The notes: generated from the letters alone by a model not told the origin. Numbered from the stretch's first letter, positions 1 through 10,995 are shown. The stretch: 64,000 nucleotides of DNA from RHKK01 sp964596245 (GCA_964596245.1 CAZQSK010000003.1:84916-148915), one strand, 5' to 3'. Numbers and translations are program-made.

Positions 1-1
1 G

Positions 2-454
2 TTGAATCTGTATCGCACGTCGCCGTACTTGTCAGACACGGATTCGGATGGAATTCCTGATGCGATCGAAATCGCGCAGGGGACTGACCCGAATTGTCCG
101 AAGGGACAAAATTGTTCCGGCATCGCGAATGCGGATTTGCAGCCGTCGCTGTATTCCACATCAAGCAATGCGAGCCTGCTTGATGTGACGGCGGTACGCC
201 GCATCAGCGAACCCGGACAGGCCGATGTTTCCAATACGTCGGCCGAAGCGTTCATTCGGACGGCTCCGGATCCGGGGACGATCAATGCCACTCAGGCGCG
301 CACCCTGCTGCTAAACAGCGGCTTGGTCACGGCTGATACGCTCGCTGGCTTGAATGAGCCTGGCATCATGCAGGTGTACCGTGCGACCTATGCGCAAGTG
401 CTCCAAATCCGTGAAGGTTTGAAAAACCCAACTGCAAACAACCCACAACCATAA
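2..454 (+). CDS. C-terminal part of a secreted Ca-loop (thrombospondin type 3-like) protein, partial
   Basis: The frame is open to the window edge, so this is the 3' end of a longer gene; the first visible TTG need not be its start. Near the beginning, DTDSDGIPDAIEIAQGTDP is the Asp-rich calcium-binding loop seen in thrombospondin type 3 and dockerin-like repeats of secreted bacterial proteins. The remaining 120 residues are Ser/Thr/Ala/Asn-rich and match no family I know. The stop lies three bases before the giant Cys-rich gene, so both are probably co-transcribed. An extracellular role is inferred from the Ca loop and the neighbour; the exact function is unknown. Confidence 0.6.
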   Translation: MNLYRTSPYLSDTDSDGIPDAIEIAQGTDPNCPKGQNCSGIANADLQPSLYSTSSNASLLDVTAVRRISEPGQADVSNTSAEAFIRTAPDPGTINATQARTLLLNSGLVTADTLAGLNEPGIMQVYRATYAQVLQIREGLKNPTANNPQP

Positions 455-457
455 GGT

Positions 458-3400
458 ATGTCCCACCCACGCTCCTTTCGGCGCAAGATCGCCGCAATCG
501 CCCTCACCCTGCTGGCAGGTTTTGGGACGGTCGGTGTCCCTTTACTGACGCCGCTCGCGGCTCGCGCCCAGGTGACGATCGTCGGCAACGTGCCGGACGA
601 CATCATGCGTGTGCTCGATCAGATTCTCACCCAGCTCGTGCGTGCAGGTACGGTGGCGTTGGTGAACGCGGCACAGACATTCTTGGGGCAGCTTGCCTAC
701 GACGCGGCGAACTATGTGGCGACGGGAGGAAAAGGTCAGGGTCCGCTCACTTCCGCAAAATCACCGGGCGATTATTTTGCGCAGGTGGGTGAAGATGCGC
801 TTGGATCGGCCATCGGTTCATTGTCCGATGAATTTTTTGAGAGCAGCCTCGGATTTGATCTCTGTTCTCCGCCTGATCCGCGCAACCTGTTGAATATCCA
901 GGTTTCGCTCGGAGGACTTGTGCCTAGTTCGCCCGGCGCTTTCAGTCGTCCGCGACCGTCATGTGATTTCCAGCAAGTAGTCCGCAATTACGATCAATTT
1001 TTTACAACCCTGAGCTCTCAGGATCTTTTGCGTAATATCAACGCGAACTTTAATCCAAGCGGCAACGAACTCGGCGCAACGCTCCAGATTTTTGGTCGCA
1101 GTGTGGGCAAGGTTGGTCTCGACACCAAGAAAGCGGCGGAAGAACGTGATGAAACGGGCGCATTCAAAAACGTAACCGATATCGTTTCGGGAAATGTGCG
1201 AACGCCGGCATCATTGGTATCCGAATCTACAAAGCAACAATTGATCGAAGGTCCGGCCACCGACGAAGGCGCGCGTCGTAACGCGATTCTCGGTTCCGCT
1301 GCCGAACAGGGCCCGATCCAGCTCGTGACCTACACGGCTTCGATGTTCATCAACACGCTTGGATCAAAATTGATGGGACGCATCATGGAAAAGGGGTTGA
1401 TCGGCGCCTTCGATTTCAGCGACCTTGAGCAGCAGACACAGATTTCTTCGGCTGATCCGGATGCGCTCCCGTCTCGTAGCCGTGCCGACGCACGTCGCGC
1501 AAACCTGTCGTTGAAAGATGTTAATTTGATTCGCCAGAGCAATGTCGAAATCGTTTCCGAATTGATTGCGTGTCCGGACGTGCGCGGCACCTGGAATTGT
1601 TCGATGGACCAGCAGATGGCCCAGGCGATTACCGGGAATGCCTGTGACGGTGGGAGTTGTACGATTGCGAAATCCATTTCAGCCGGATTGTTGAAAGGGG
1701 ATTGGAAACTCTATCCGGATCAGCTCGTGCGTCAGAACCAGGATCCGCAGTGTTACACGTACGGATTCTGTGCGGGCAACCTGCGTAAGTTACGCTTGAT
1801 GCGTATTTTGCCGGTTGGGTTCGAGTTTGCCGCCAACTCGGATGCGAACATCGCTCGCTGCGCAAGTGCGACGGGTTGTGCGACGTTGCGCGAGGTGATG
1901 GATAACTTTACGAATTGTAATCCGGCGGGCCAGCGCGATGACGAGCATCCTTGGTGTAAGTTGATTGACCCGAACTGGGTGCTTACCTCATTCCCGCAGC
2001 AGTGTCGTTTGACCGGCTACGGTGACCAGCTCATTTCCGAGCGCTTGGGTCAGCGTGCGGAAGAGTGCCGCGATATTCAAACGTGTTTGAAGCGTAATGA
2101 TAAGGGCGAATGTGTGGGCGGATACGGATACTGCGTGGCCGAAAAGACGGTCTATCGTTTCAAGGGCGATGAGTGTCCGGCTCAGGCAGCTTCTTGCCGC
2201 AATTTCACTTCGCGTGGCGGCGCAGCCGTTTCGTATCTGCGCAGCACATTGGATTACGGTCAGTGCTCATCAGACAATGCTGGTTGTCTCGGATACGCGT
2301 CTGTGCGTCGAGGGGATGGTGTGTGGGTGACGGCCGCAACATCGACGATCTACTTCGATCGAACGCTTGAGCCGTGTTCCGCTGCTGATGAAGGGTGTAC
2401 GCGCTTGCTTGCAGCCGAAGTGGGCGGCAGCGCGTTGAATATCTTGAGCAATCCGTCGTTTGAAGCACAGACCTCCGATTTCCGTGTCGTGAATTGGCAG
2501 GCGGTTCCGGCCGGTCCGACGGTAGCCGGCGCCTCGGCCGCGAATGGGAGTCGCTCCGTTGAAGTGGTCTCCGGAAGCGAATTGTTCCAGACCGTTCCTG
2601 TGGGTCCGGCCCGCGTCCTTACCTTGTCCGCCTATGTTCGCGTTCGTGCCTCGGGCGAAGATCCGGTGTTCCGCATCAGCACGCGTCAATTCAATTCTGC
2701 CGGTGGTGTAATTGCGGCGGGCGTTATCAACACCTTGTTTAAGAGTCCGGCGTGTATCGCATCTTCATCAGACCCGGCTCTTGGCCGCGATGCGGGGGAT
2801 ACGGCGACCTTTGGCGTTGATTGGCGTCGCTTTGAATGTTCCTTCCTCACATCCAATGAGACTTCGAGTGTCGAGGTGCGTTTGTCAGGTCGCAACACGC
2901 TTGTGGATGCGGTTCAGCTTGAAGACGGTCAATTCGCCACCAATTTCCTCGACGGTTCGAACATGAGCTTGCCGGTCGTGCACATGAAGGTTGCGCCCGA
3001 TGAATTTGCCTGTACCGGCGCGGCAACCGATCCTGCCGTGTGTGGAAAATTTGCAAAGAGCTGTCGTCAGGTCGATGCGGGTTGTCAGGGTTACAATGAC
3101 GGAACGGGTGCTCCGGAAGTGCCGGCTATCTTATCCTCTAATGATTTGTGTCCGGCCGCATGTGTCGGATATGCGGAATATCGCAAGCAGCCGTCCGCCT
3201 TTGACCTGGTCGTGGATGCGACGCCGACCTTCAGCGATCCGGGTGATGATGGAAAAGCGTACTTCATTCCGTCTACAGCTCGCTCTTGCCGTCAGGAAGA
3301 GGTCGGTTGTGAAACGTTGACCAATCTTGAAGCCGCAGCCGAAGGCGGCGAGCAGACATCCTCTTATAGTTATCTCCGTTTGTGTGAAAAACCGGACGCG

Positions 3401-6400
3401 AGCTTGTCTCAGACGTATTTCACCTGGGAGGGTTCGGAATCCGCTGGGTATCAGCTCCGTACCTGGTCTTTGATCAGTCAGTCGGGCGAAGGTTCGGGAC
3501 CGAAGATCGTGGCTCGCCGTGGTCCGGATGGAGCCTTTAAGGATCCGGCTTCTTGTAATGAGCCGCTGTGGCGCACGGGCTTGGACGCAGACTGTCGCCA
3601 GTTCTACGATCGCGCGGGTAACGTGTTCTATACCTACTATTCTCAGACGGTTCTTTCTTCGAATGATTGTAAGCCGTTCCGTCTCGGTCGCCGTTTGAGC
3701 ACGGATGATTGTACGAAGACGGGCGGTACCTACAATTCCGCCACCGGGGAGTGTTCTTACAATGCGTTGCCGACGGAAAGTCGCACCTGTTCGCCAGCCG
3801 CGGCGGGTTGTCGTGCATACGCCGGCGCTGGTGCGGGCAACGTGTTCGTCGCGGTAAATGAAAACTTCCGCGCAGGGCGTGGAGCATTCACGGCCGGTAC
3901 GCCGTCTCCGGAATCATTGTTGGTTGGCGACCAGTCATTGCGTATGCCCCCGGTGGGCGGCACCGCACTTACGACGGCTGTGTCATTCGGCACGTCGGCG
4001 TCGGACTTGTATCGCGTCTCGTTCTGGGCCAAATCATCGGGTGTCGGCAGTCGTCTCGCACTTCAGATGCGTGACGGTTCGAACCCGGGCTCAACTCCGG
4101 TCGCGGTTGGTGATGCGGCTTTGTCAGGGGATTGGCAGCGCTTTAGCTTCGGCCTCTTCAACGGATATGCCGGCGCGTCCACCTCTTCCTTGTCTTGGAC
4201 CTTGTCCGGCGGCGCTTCTCCGGTCGCGTTTATCGATGAGATTCGTGTCGAGCGTGTGCGTGATACGAGCTATGTCGTGACCGACAGCTGGAATACGCCG
4301 GCCATGTGTGATCAGACCTTCTCCGGCGTTCCGGAACCGCAGGCCATGTTGGGTTGTAAGCAATATACCGATCGTTTCCGCAATACGGTGACCGCTTCCC
4401 AGTTCACGCGTTTGTGTCGCGATGAGGCCATTGGTTGTCGCGCCTTCGTTGATACGCGCAACTCGGAAGCATCGGGAGCGCAGACGTTCGTCCAGCAAGA
4501 TGAAACGCCGGTCGCACGCCGCATTTTCTCCGCGACCGAAACGCCGACCGCAGCCGACTTCTTCCCGGCGGCAACTACCACGCGTTCTGCTGACCGCATG
4601 CTGTATCTCATCTATGACCAGAGCAAGCTCTGTCAGGCTGAGAACATGTCCTGTCGTGCGTTCGGAAAACCGGTCTATAGCATGGATCGCACGAGCATCG
4701 AATCGTATGAAAACGTGTATTATAAGGATGACGTAACCAAGTACGGGGCCGGATTGTGTCGTCCGTCAGAAGAGTTCTGTGAAGAATTCAGTTATCTCGG
4801 CGCGAAGGACTACTTTAAGGATCCGGGTGAAAAAGCGTGTGAATATAAGGATGGGTTGAGTTTGTCCGCCTTTGATTTTGCGGAAGATCCGGATGTGTAT
4901 ACCTTGCTCGGTGGCCCGGATTTCGCCGAGGGTACGTATTCCGGTTGGTTCCGAAAGGGGACAAGTATCCCGTGTTATCCGGAGAATTTGCAGGGCGGAA
5001 ACTTCTTCGGCCTTCCGAAGCGCGGTGACGAACCGTATGAAGGATGGGTTGGCTTGTGTAAGCCGGAACATGGCGAATGTACGGAGTTCCGCGACACCAA
5101 TGACACGAGCGATCCGCAGTATCGCACGGGTAAGCCGTATTTCTTCGTCGACAACAGCAAGCTCGATAAGACCAGCTGTTCAGGAAACGTCGATCAGGGT
5201 TCCGGTTGTATCCTTCTTCGCAACACGAATGATCCGACCTTGCGTTACAGCGCGATGGCCACGGATTTGTCCTACCAGGACAATGGATACCGTGCTGTTC
5301 CTCCGATTGATTGTGCCGCCAACCCCTCCAACCCGTACTGTGCCGGTCGCTGTATCGGTAAAAAGGTCACGCGCCCCGTGGGTATTGGTCCTGCGAGTGA
5401 AGTGGATTATGTCGGCACGGCAACGTGTGATAGCGACGCGGATTGTGTGTTCCCGGCTGAAGATGGGGGACGAACGACCTATCGCGTGAGCTGTGTGGTG
5501 CCTCGGAATGATGCGAACGTCTTGGTGAAGGTGAATACGGATCGCGATTGTGCGCAGTGGCTCGGTTGCCGCAGCGCTGAAACCGTCTTTGATCCTGCTA
5601 CCAGCCAATATAAGGATGTGTGTACGAACTTGGCTTTGTGTGATCGTGCAGGAACGGCTGAAAATGACATTTTCTGCTCAAATTACGTTGATCGTTCGCA
5701 GCCGAGCATTGAACCGGTGATGGCGGAGGGTCGCTACTTCGACGTGAGCGCCTACTCCAGCCGCCGCATTGGTTTGGGCGAAAAGGATTACGCCGGCTAC
5801 GCGCTTCCGAACAGCTTCCAGATTCCCGACCAAGCCATGACACGCGTTGGTGCAGACGGCGCTTTGACCGTGCCCGATGCGACGAATAAGTATGCGCGTG
5901 ACTATCGTTTGGCTGCCGTGGCCAAGATTCGTGTAAATTTGTTGGCGGGCGATCCGGGACCGGGCGGAACTTATCCGTTGGTGACCACGCCTGCACCGAA
6001 TGATGCGATCGTGTTGGATGATTCTTCGCTTGGTAGAGCAAATGCGGGTTTGAAATTGTGTCAGCACGTAGGCTCGGGAATCGTCGGCTACTATCGCCAG
6101 ACGGATCGGGCGACTGCCACCTTGCGCTCGGCTCCGAAAGTATCGTTCAATTGTTATTTGCCGGTGCGTCGCGAATCCGACGCCTATAATTTCCAGAACT
6201 TGGCTGCGACGTTCGGTCTTGCGGACCCGCGTACGGATGCCGTTTTGTCTCGCGCCTTCCCGTCGCCTGAATGCCGCGCCAATCCGGAAGCAGACGCTCC
6301 GTTCTCGGCTGCCTATGTCACGGAATGGGATTTCTCAAAGAATCCGCCTGCTCCTGTCGCGAAGATTGCCGGGTATCTCAATGCGAAGACCTGTGAATAC

Positions 6401-9400
6401 GGAGAAGACTGCGTCTGTTCGTACAAGCGCGCAGATTACGAAATCCCGACTCTCACCAAATTCTTTAGTCCGTTCTCGTCCGCGGTTCCGACGGGCGTGT
6501 GTTTCGGCGGCCCGCGCAATGGTCAGTCCTGTTTGCCTTCGGCCGTGCTTCAGACTAGTGGCGGCGCCTCTGCGCTGATCGACCAGGGTTTGCGTGCGGC
6601 AAATGCCGAACAGTTGTGTGGGGCTCCTGAACAGGGTGGTCGCTGTATTGCCGCGAGCAAACTCGAAGTGATTCGCGGTGTGTTCGGTCAGTGTTTGGAG
6701 CGTGATACGACGCGTATCTTGGGTGAGGATCGTTCCGCGCAGCCGTGTCTGACCTGGAACCCGAACCCGATTCTCTTTGGCGACAAGGATCCGTTCCACT
6801 ATCAGCCGACTTCCGGTTATTTGCCGCCGCAGAACTCCGGTCAGTATTACTGTGTTTCGCCGAGTAAGCAGCCTGTGTCATTCGAGATGAAGGTCGATTC
6901 CCTTCGTCGTTTTTATCAGCCAACGGATACGGTATTCCCTGCGAACTTGGATACCTATCAGCTCACGGATCCCGGAAGACCTGGTCGCCGTAACGGCACG
7001 GATTCTGGCCAGCCGCACAGCACGCTCATTAACTTTATGCGTGACGGACAATCGTTTGATCCGCCGCGTCTTCAATCGGATTTCCAGGGTGGAGCTGGTT
7101 CACAAAATCTGGACTACTATGAACTACAGTTTGATGTGAACCAAGGCGCTCCTCTGTATGCGGGTAAGATGTCGCGCATGGATTACGGCCCACAGTGGTT
7201 AGAAGATGATAACCGCTGCGCACCGAACGAATGTGACTACATGAGCTCGTCATTGGTTGAAGCGCATCCCATCAACCACTATCCGACGGCTGGTGACTGT
7301 CGAAACGCCTACAATGCAACCAATGCCGGTGCGCGTATTGGTGATTCATATCCGAATGCGTTGCGTTTGGTGGATGCTGGTAACGGCTACACCGAAACCT
7401 TCTTCCGTATCAATGACAAGGAGTTCGTGCGAAAGCTTGGTGCGAATCCGGACCTGCCAGCTGAATGGTCCAAATATTTGAGCGATAACCTCATTGGTTT
7501 TATTCGCGCGAATCCGGCAACTGGAAACGGTGGCGGTTTACTTGCTTGTGGATATCAGGCTGCTTGGGCCGACAACATGCCGCCGATTGATTACAATAAT
7601 GCTGATTCGATTCGTCAGGCCGAGCGCCAGTTCCGTGATGAATTTGGACGTAACTACAATCCGTATCTCACCCGCGCGAGTGAATTCGTATTGGCAGCAG
7701 ACAGAACGCCTATCTCAAACGCCATCAAGATGCGCTGCTTGCGTCCTGATGCTGTGGAAGAGGCGATTGAACCGACGGAAGATGATTGCTACTTCAAGTT
7801 CTGGGAAACGGGATACAAGAACACGCAGGACAAGCGCCAGTTCGACGGGATCTTTGCTCCGGGTGGCGCAAACACCAACGTGGTCCGCGAGTTCAATGAC
7901 ATTCGTCGAAATGCAGTTACCGCTCGTTGTGAATCATCGAAGCCGTACTTTGCCATTCGCGCCATGTTCCAGTCCGAGGCGTCACTGACCGAAACGGGCC
8001 GCGTTTCCGGTGAGCCGGTGCGCGCGAATGAAGTGAAGGGTCCGTGGCGTTTCGTCGGCTTCTGGGTTTCGTCCTGTGCGGGTGCAGCCGGAAATGACCA
8101 GCGCTACATCTACATGAACTTGGAAGTTGGTGCTGCCAACACCTGTACCGAATTGGCCGAAGTGCAAAGCAAGGGCTCGCGTCAGGATGCGGCCTTCACC
8201 GATCGTGTATGGAGCCAGGGCGGTTTCCGCGAGCAGAATATCGGTACCGTGTACGGTGATGCGGCATCTCCGTTCTCGAGCGCCATCAACACCCGTCCGG
8301 CCGGAAAAGATCCGTTGTTCCAGACGGGTCAGGAGCTCGCAGGGTTCTCGCGCCTCAATCCGCCGACCTTCCTGCGCTCCGGTATCACGACGTATTACAC
8401 GAACGCCACGTATCCTCGTGATAAGTGGGCCTTCTTGAGCAACTTGTTCGCCCGCATTTACCGCATCTACCAGTTCCGTGACGAGCCGGTTTCGCGTGGT
8501 GATAAGGCTTGTTTGCAAGGTCCGTTTAAGGGAACTCGTTGTACGGCGGCAACCGGTGCCGTTGATCCGGTGTGTCAGATCGATGGCGTCTGTGATTCGA
8601 CATTGATGAGCACGGCCGATCTCGACACGATTCGAGTATGTAACCGTGGTCCGGCTCGCGGTGTGCAATGTACGACCGAAGACGAATGTAAGGCCGCGGC
8701 ATTCCGTGGATCTGACAATGAACTCAAGCCGATGTTGCGTGGGTGTGTGCCGCGTAGCGATTGGACCGTGGTAGGAGGTTCTCCGGAAAGTGCGGATGCA
8801 CGCTTCAATCCTCCGAGCAGCTCAAGCTTGCCGTCCAACCAGACACGTCAGCAGGCGGCTGATAACGGCGCCTTCCAGTGCGCGACCGGAAGTGCTCGTG
8901 CCGGTTCACGTTGTACGATTCCGACCGGAAGCGTGGGAAGCGAAGGGAATAGCCCGGAATGTCCGACGGCGCTTGTGGGTTCATGTCGCGCCTCGGGTTC
9001 ACGTAATGTCTGTTTCTTCCGCCGCAGCGACTTTGACGGCGAAACCGACTTTGTTTTGGGTGCGGGCGCGACCGAAGTCACTCAGGTGAACGGACGCGAC
9101 TATGGCTGTACAAGTTCGGCAGACTGTAGCTTTACCGCCGCCGACTTCTTGACCGCCACATGTGGTGCGGCGCGCGAAGTCGCTGGTGTGGTCGGTCGTT
9201 GTGATGGCGGCATGAAGAATGGTCAGGTGTGTGTGATTGGCGACTTGTCTCAGGGGAGCCCTGACTCCTGTAACTCAAGTTATGGTGATGCGGCGACCGA
9301 AGACGGCGTCAATCGTTCCTGTGGACCGATCGACAGCGGTGCCGGCACCGGCTATATCCCGGTTGCGGCATGTCAGGCTCCTTCGCCTGCCGTTGCAGGA

Positions 9401-10954
9401 CCGAATACATCGACCAATGCCGACAGCGACAACAATATTTGTACGCATAGTGGTGGATACGTACCGCGTCTCGACTTGTGTCCGAATCCGAACGATGAAT
9501 ACTGCGGTTTGATCGCCTACGACATGCGTGGCTCGGATACCGACGGTTCCGTCAATCCGACAAGTCGCCACCCGCTGCCGACCGACATCACGCTCGGTCA
9601 TTACACGCCGACCTTCCTCGGATTGCCGTCGAGCGGAACCATCAACGCGGCCACCTTCTCCTACATCACGTATTACACGCCTCGTCCGCCTCGCGTAGCC
9701 GCGCCTGACACGCGCAACTGTCCGGTGCCTGGCCAGTGTCCGATTTCCAGCTTGGACACAGTGTCCTTCAACGGCCAGGGTGACGGTCCGGTGATTGCAG
9801 GCGGTGGTCAGCACAAGTCCACGCTCCACTTCTACGCGTGGGCCGCGCATAACCAGATGCCGCTGCGCCAAGTCGTGATCGATTGGGGTGATGGCAAGCT
9901 GCAAACCATCGACGACACGCGTCTCAAGAACCGCAAGCCGTTCTGTGGAGTACAAAAGGAATGTTCCAATACGCCGGGATCAAGCTCGGGTCTGACCTGT
10001 CAGACCGACTCGGATTGTCCGCCGGGCGAAGGTCGCTGTGTCGCCGTTGGTACTTGTGAAAACTCGCCGCAGCGCACCTGTAGCGCCGATGCCGACTGTA
10101 CGGTTAACGGCGTACGCGATGTCTGCCGCATCCGCACCTTGTTCGGAAATGCGTCAGACGCCTGTCAGCAAGATTACTTCGACTTCAGCCACGTCTACAC
10201 CTGTGGCCCGACCGAAGCGACCACATTAAACGATTGTTCTCAGTCCGGTTCCGCGGGGAGCGTCTCGGTTGGTGCGGGTCAGTGTTACTTCGGTCCCATC
10301 CAGGATGGGTTCCTCATGTCAGATGTGTTCACCGCCGGTCGACCAAGCTGTACGACGATCACGGATTGTCAGACCGCGTACAACAATACCTTGGGATTGT
10401 TGCCGGGTAGCGCATTGCCGGCAGACTCGAGCTGTGGACCGGCTGCAGCCGCAGGTCCCACCGTTACCACGCGTTGTTCCAATGATCCTTCAAGAACGTG
10501 TACGCCGGGAGTGCCGGGTACCTGTGCTCCGGGTGATACATGTATCGAAGGCTTGGCTCCTCCGGGCGGATGTTTCGACACTGCTTCCAACTCCTGTCGC
10601 TTCACCCCGCGCGTGATGGTGCAGGATAACTGGGGCTGGTGTACGGGTGAGTGTCGTAGCCGTTTGGTAGGAGGTAACTTGGAAGACGGTGCTGATGTGA
10701 CCATCAAGCACCCGTATGGTGGGTGCTATGTGGGGAACGTGTTCGGGGGATCGCTAAATCAAAAGATTCGTATCAACGATCGTTCATCCGTCGCCGAACC
10801 TGCAGCTGGAACAACCGAAGGTCAGCTATATGTAAACGGCAACCTAAGGGAAGCGGGTGAGTGCTCTCTTGAATCCGGTGGGACCAGTAGAAGACCGTGG
10901 ATCGTTTACCCGGGCTCGCTGCAGCTCAGGCGTAGTGATGAGTTAGCAGATTGA
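458..10954 (+). CDS. Giant Cys-rich secreted protein (3498 aa)
   Basis: One uninterrupted frame of 3498 codons. A Sec signal peptide is clear: basic n-region with RRK, a hydrophobic stretch to about residue 30, and an ARA-QV cleavage site near 37. Residues about 600-1540 carry nine Cys-x6-Cys units (CSSDNAGC, CSAADEGC, CRQVDAGC, CRQEEVGC, CSPAAAGC, CRDEAIGC, CQAENMSC, CRPSEEFC, CKPEHGEC). Later parts carry C-x2-G-x3-G-x2-C units such as CFGGPRNGQSC, CNRGPARGVQC, CLQGPFKGTRC and CDGGMKNGQVC. Two stretches (about 665-825 and 1130-1270) look like jelly-roll carbohydrate-binding modules (NPSFE, YRVSFWAK). VIDWGDG near residue 3145 resembles a PKD-type strand. No C-terminal membrane anchor is visible. 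Probably a disulphide-rich extracellular or surface protein, perhaps adhesive; no enzyme motif was recognised. Confidence 0.85.
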   Translation: MSHPRSFRRKIAAIALTLLAGFGTVGVPLLTPLAARAQVTIVGNVPDDIMRVLDQILTQLVRAGTVALVNAAQTFLGQLAYDAANYVATGGKGQGPLTSAKSPGDYFAQVGEDALGSAIGSLSDEFFESSLGFDLCSPPDPRNLLNIQVSLGGLVPSSPGAFSRPRPSCDFQQVVRNYDQFFTTLSSQDLLRNINANFNPSGNELGATLQIFGRSVGKVGLDTKKAAEERDETGAFKNVTDIVSGNVRTPASLVSESTKQQLIEGPATDEGARRNAILGSAAEQGPIQLVTYTASMFINTLGSKLMGRIMEKGLIGAFDFSDLEQQTQISSADPDALPSRSRADARRANLSLKDVNLIRQSNVEIVSELIACPDVRGTWNCSMDQQMAQAITGNACDGGSCTIAKSISAGLLKGDWKLYPDQLVRQNQDPQCYTYGFCAGNLRKLRLMRILPVGFEFAANSDANIARCASATGCATLREVMDNFTNCNPAGQRDDEHPWCKLIDPNWVLTSFPQQCRLTGYGDQLISERLGQRAEECRDIQTCLKRNDKGECVGGYGYCVAEKTVYRFKGDECPAQAASCRNFTSRGGAAVSYLRSTLDYGQCSSDNAGCLGYASVRRGDGVWVTAATSTIYFDRTLEPCSAADEGCTRLLAAEVGGSALNILSNPSFEAQTSDFRVVNWQAVPAGPTVAGASAANGSRSVEVVSGSELFQTVPVGPARVLTLSAYVRVRASGEDPVFRISTRQFNSAGGVIAAGVINTLFKSPACIASSSDPALGRDAGDTATFGVDWRRFECSFLTSNETSSVEVRLSGRNTLVDAVQLEDGQFATNFLDGSNMSLPVVHMKVAPDEFACTGAATDPAVCGKFAKSCRQVDAGCQGYNDGTGAPEVPAILSSNDLCPAACVGYAEYRKQPSAFDLVVDATPTFSDPGDDGKAYFIPSTARSCRQEEVGCETLTNLEAAAEGGEQTSSYSYLRLCEKPDASLSQTYFTWEGSESAGYQLRTWSLISQSGEGSGPKIVARRGPDGAFKDPASCNEPLWRTGLDADCRQFYDRAGNVFYTYYSQTVLSSNDCKPFRLGRRLSTDDCTKTGGTYNSATGECSYNALPTESRTCSPAAAGCRAYAGAGAGNVFVAVNENFRAGRGAFTAGTPSPESLLVGDQSLRMPPVGGTALTTAVSFGTSASDLYRVSFWAKSSGVGSRLALQMRDGSNPGSTPVAVGDAALSGDWQRFSFGLFNGYAGASTSSLSWTLSGGASPVAFIDEIRVERVRDTSYVVTDSWNTPAMCDQTFSGVPEPQAMLGCKQYTDRFRNTVTASQFTRLCRDEAIGCRAFVDTRNSEASGAQTFVQQDETPVARRIFSATETPTAADFFPAATTTRSADRMLYLIYDQSKLCQAENMSCRAFGKPVYSMDRTSIESYENVYYKDDVTKYGAGLCRPSEEFCEEFSYLGAKDYFKDPGEKACEYKDGLSLSAFDFAEDPDVYTLLGGPDFAEGTYSGWFRKGTSIPCYPENLQGGNFFGLPKRGDEPYEGWVGLCKPEHGECTEFRDTNDTSDPQYRTGKPYFFVDNSKLDKTSCSGNVDQGSGCILLRNTNDPTLRYSAMATDLSYQDNGYRAVPPIDCAANPSNPYCAGRCIGKKVTRPVGIGPASEVDYVGTATCDSDADCVFPAEDGGRTTYRVSCVVPRNDANVLVKVNTDRDCAQWLGCRSAETVFDPATSQYKDVCTNLALCDRAGTAENDIFCSNYVDRSQPSIEPVMAEGRYFDVSAYSSRRIGLGEKDYAGYALPNSFQIPDQAMTRVGADGALTVPDATNKYARDYRLAAVAKIRVNLLAGDPGPGGTYPLVTTPAPNDAIVLDDSSLGRANAGLKLCQHVGSGIVGYYRQTDRATATLRSAPKVSFNCYLPVRRESDAYNFQNLAATFGLADPRTDAVLSRAFPSPECRANPEADAPFSAAYVTEWDFSKNPPAPVAKIAGYLNAKTCEYGEDCVCSYKRADYEIPTLTKFFSPFSSAVPTGVCFGGPRNGQSCLPSAVLQTSGGASALIDQGLRAANAEQLCGAPEQGGRCIAASKLEVIRGVFGQCLERDTTRILGEDRSAQPCLTWNPNPILFGDKDPFHYQPTSGYLPPQNSGQYYCVSPSKQPVSFEMKVDSLRRFYQPTDTVFPANLDTYQLTDPGRPGRRNGTDSGQPHSTLINFMRDGQSFDPPRLQSDFQGGAGSQNLDYYELQFDVNQGAPLYAGKMSRMDYGPQWLEDDNRCAPNECDYMSSSLVEAHPINHYPTAGDCRNAYNATNAGARIGDSYPNALRLVDAGNGYTETFFRINDKEFVRKLGANPDLPAEWSKYLSDNLIGFIRANPATGNGGGLLACGYQAAWADNMPPIDYNNADSIRQAERQFRDEFGRNYNPYLTRASEFVLAADRTPISNAIKMRCLRPDAVEEAIEPTEDDCYFKFWETGYKNTQDKRQFDGIFAPGGANTNVVREFNDIRRNAVTARCESSKPYFAIRAMFQSEASLTETGRVSGEPVRANEVKGPWRFVGFWVSSCAGAAGNDQRYIYMNLEVGAANTCTELAEVQSKGSRQDAAFTDRVWSQGGFREQNIGTVYGDAASPFSSAINTRPAGKDPLFQTGQELAGFSRLNPPTFLRSGITTYYTNATYPRDKWAFLSNLFARIYRIYQFRDEPVSRGDKACLQGPFKGTRCTAATGAVDPVCQIDGVCDSTLMSTADLDTIRVCNRGPARGVQCTTEDECKAAAFRGSDNELKPMLRGCVPRSDWTVVGGSPESADARFNPPSSSSLPSNQTRQQAADNGAFQCATGSARAGSRCTIPTGSVGSEGNSPECPTALVGSCRASGSRNVCFFRRSDFDGETDFVLGAGATEVTQVNGRDYGCTSSADCSFTAADFLTATCGAAREVAGVVGRCDGGMKNGQVCVIGDLSQGSPDSCNSSYGDAATEDGVNRSCGPIDSGAGTGYIPVAACQAPSPAVAGPNTSTNADSDNNICTHSGGYVPRLDLCPNPNDEYCGLIAYDMRGSDTDGSVNPTSRHPLPTDITLGHYTPTFLGLPSSGTINAATFSYITYYTPRPPRVAAPDTRNCPVPGQCPISSLDTVSFNGQGDGPVIAGGGQHKSTLHFYAWAAHNQMPLRQVVIDWGDGKLQTIDDTRLKNRKPFCGVQKECSNTPGSSSGLTCQTDSDCPPGEGRCVAVGTCENSPQRTCSADADCTVNGVRDVCRIRTLFGNASDACQQDYFDFSHVYTCGPTEATTLNDCSQSGSAGSVSVGAGQCYFGPIQDGFLMSDVFTAGRPSCTTITDCQTAYNNTLGLLPGSALPADSSCGPAAAAGPTVTTRCSNDPSRTCTPGVPGTCAPGDTCIEGLAPPGGCFDTASNSCRFTPRVMVQDNWGWCTGECRSRLVGGNLEDGADVTIKHPYGGCYVGNVFGGSLNQKIRINDRSSVAEPAAGTTEGQLYVNGNLREAGECSLESGGTSRRPWIVYPGSLQLRRSDELAD

Positions 10955-10967
10955 CCTCTCCCTTAAC

Positions 10968-10995
10968 CCCTCTCCTTCGTAAGGAGAGGGATTTT
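10968..10995 (+). terminator. Rho-independent terminator or REP-like palindrome after the giant gene
   Basis: A perfect 10-bp stem (ccctctcctt / aaggagaggg) with a cgt loop starts 13 bases after the stop codon and is followed by attttgg. The T-run is short. A similar palindrome occurs at 60917-60937, so it may also be a dispersed repeat. Confidence 0.65.

Noticed and set aside
1..10954. Long open frames of 60-230 codons on the opposite strand and in other frames of the giant gene
   Set aside because: They lie wholly under one frame with a signal peptide and regular Cys units, and have Arg/His-rich shadow composition.
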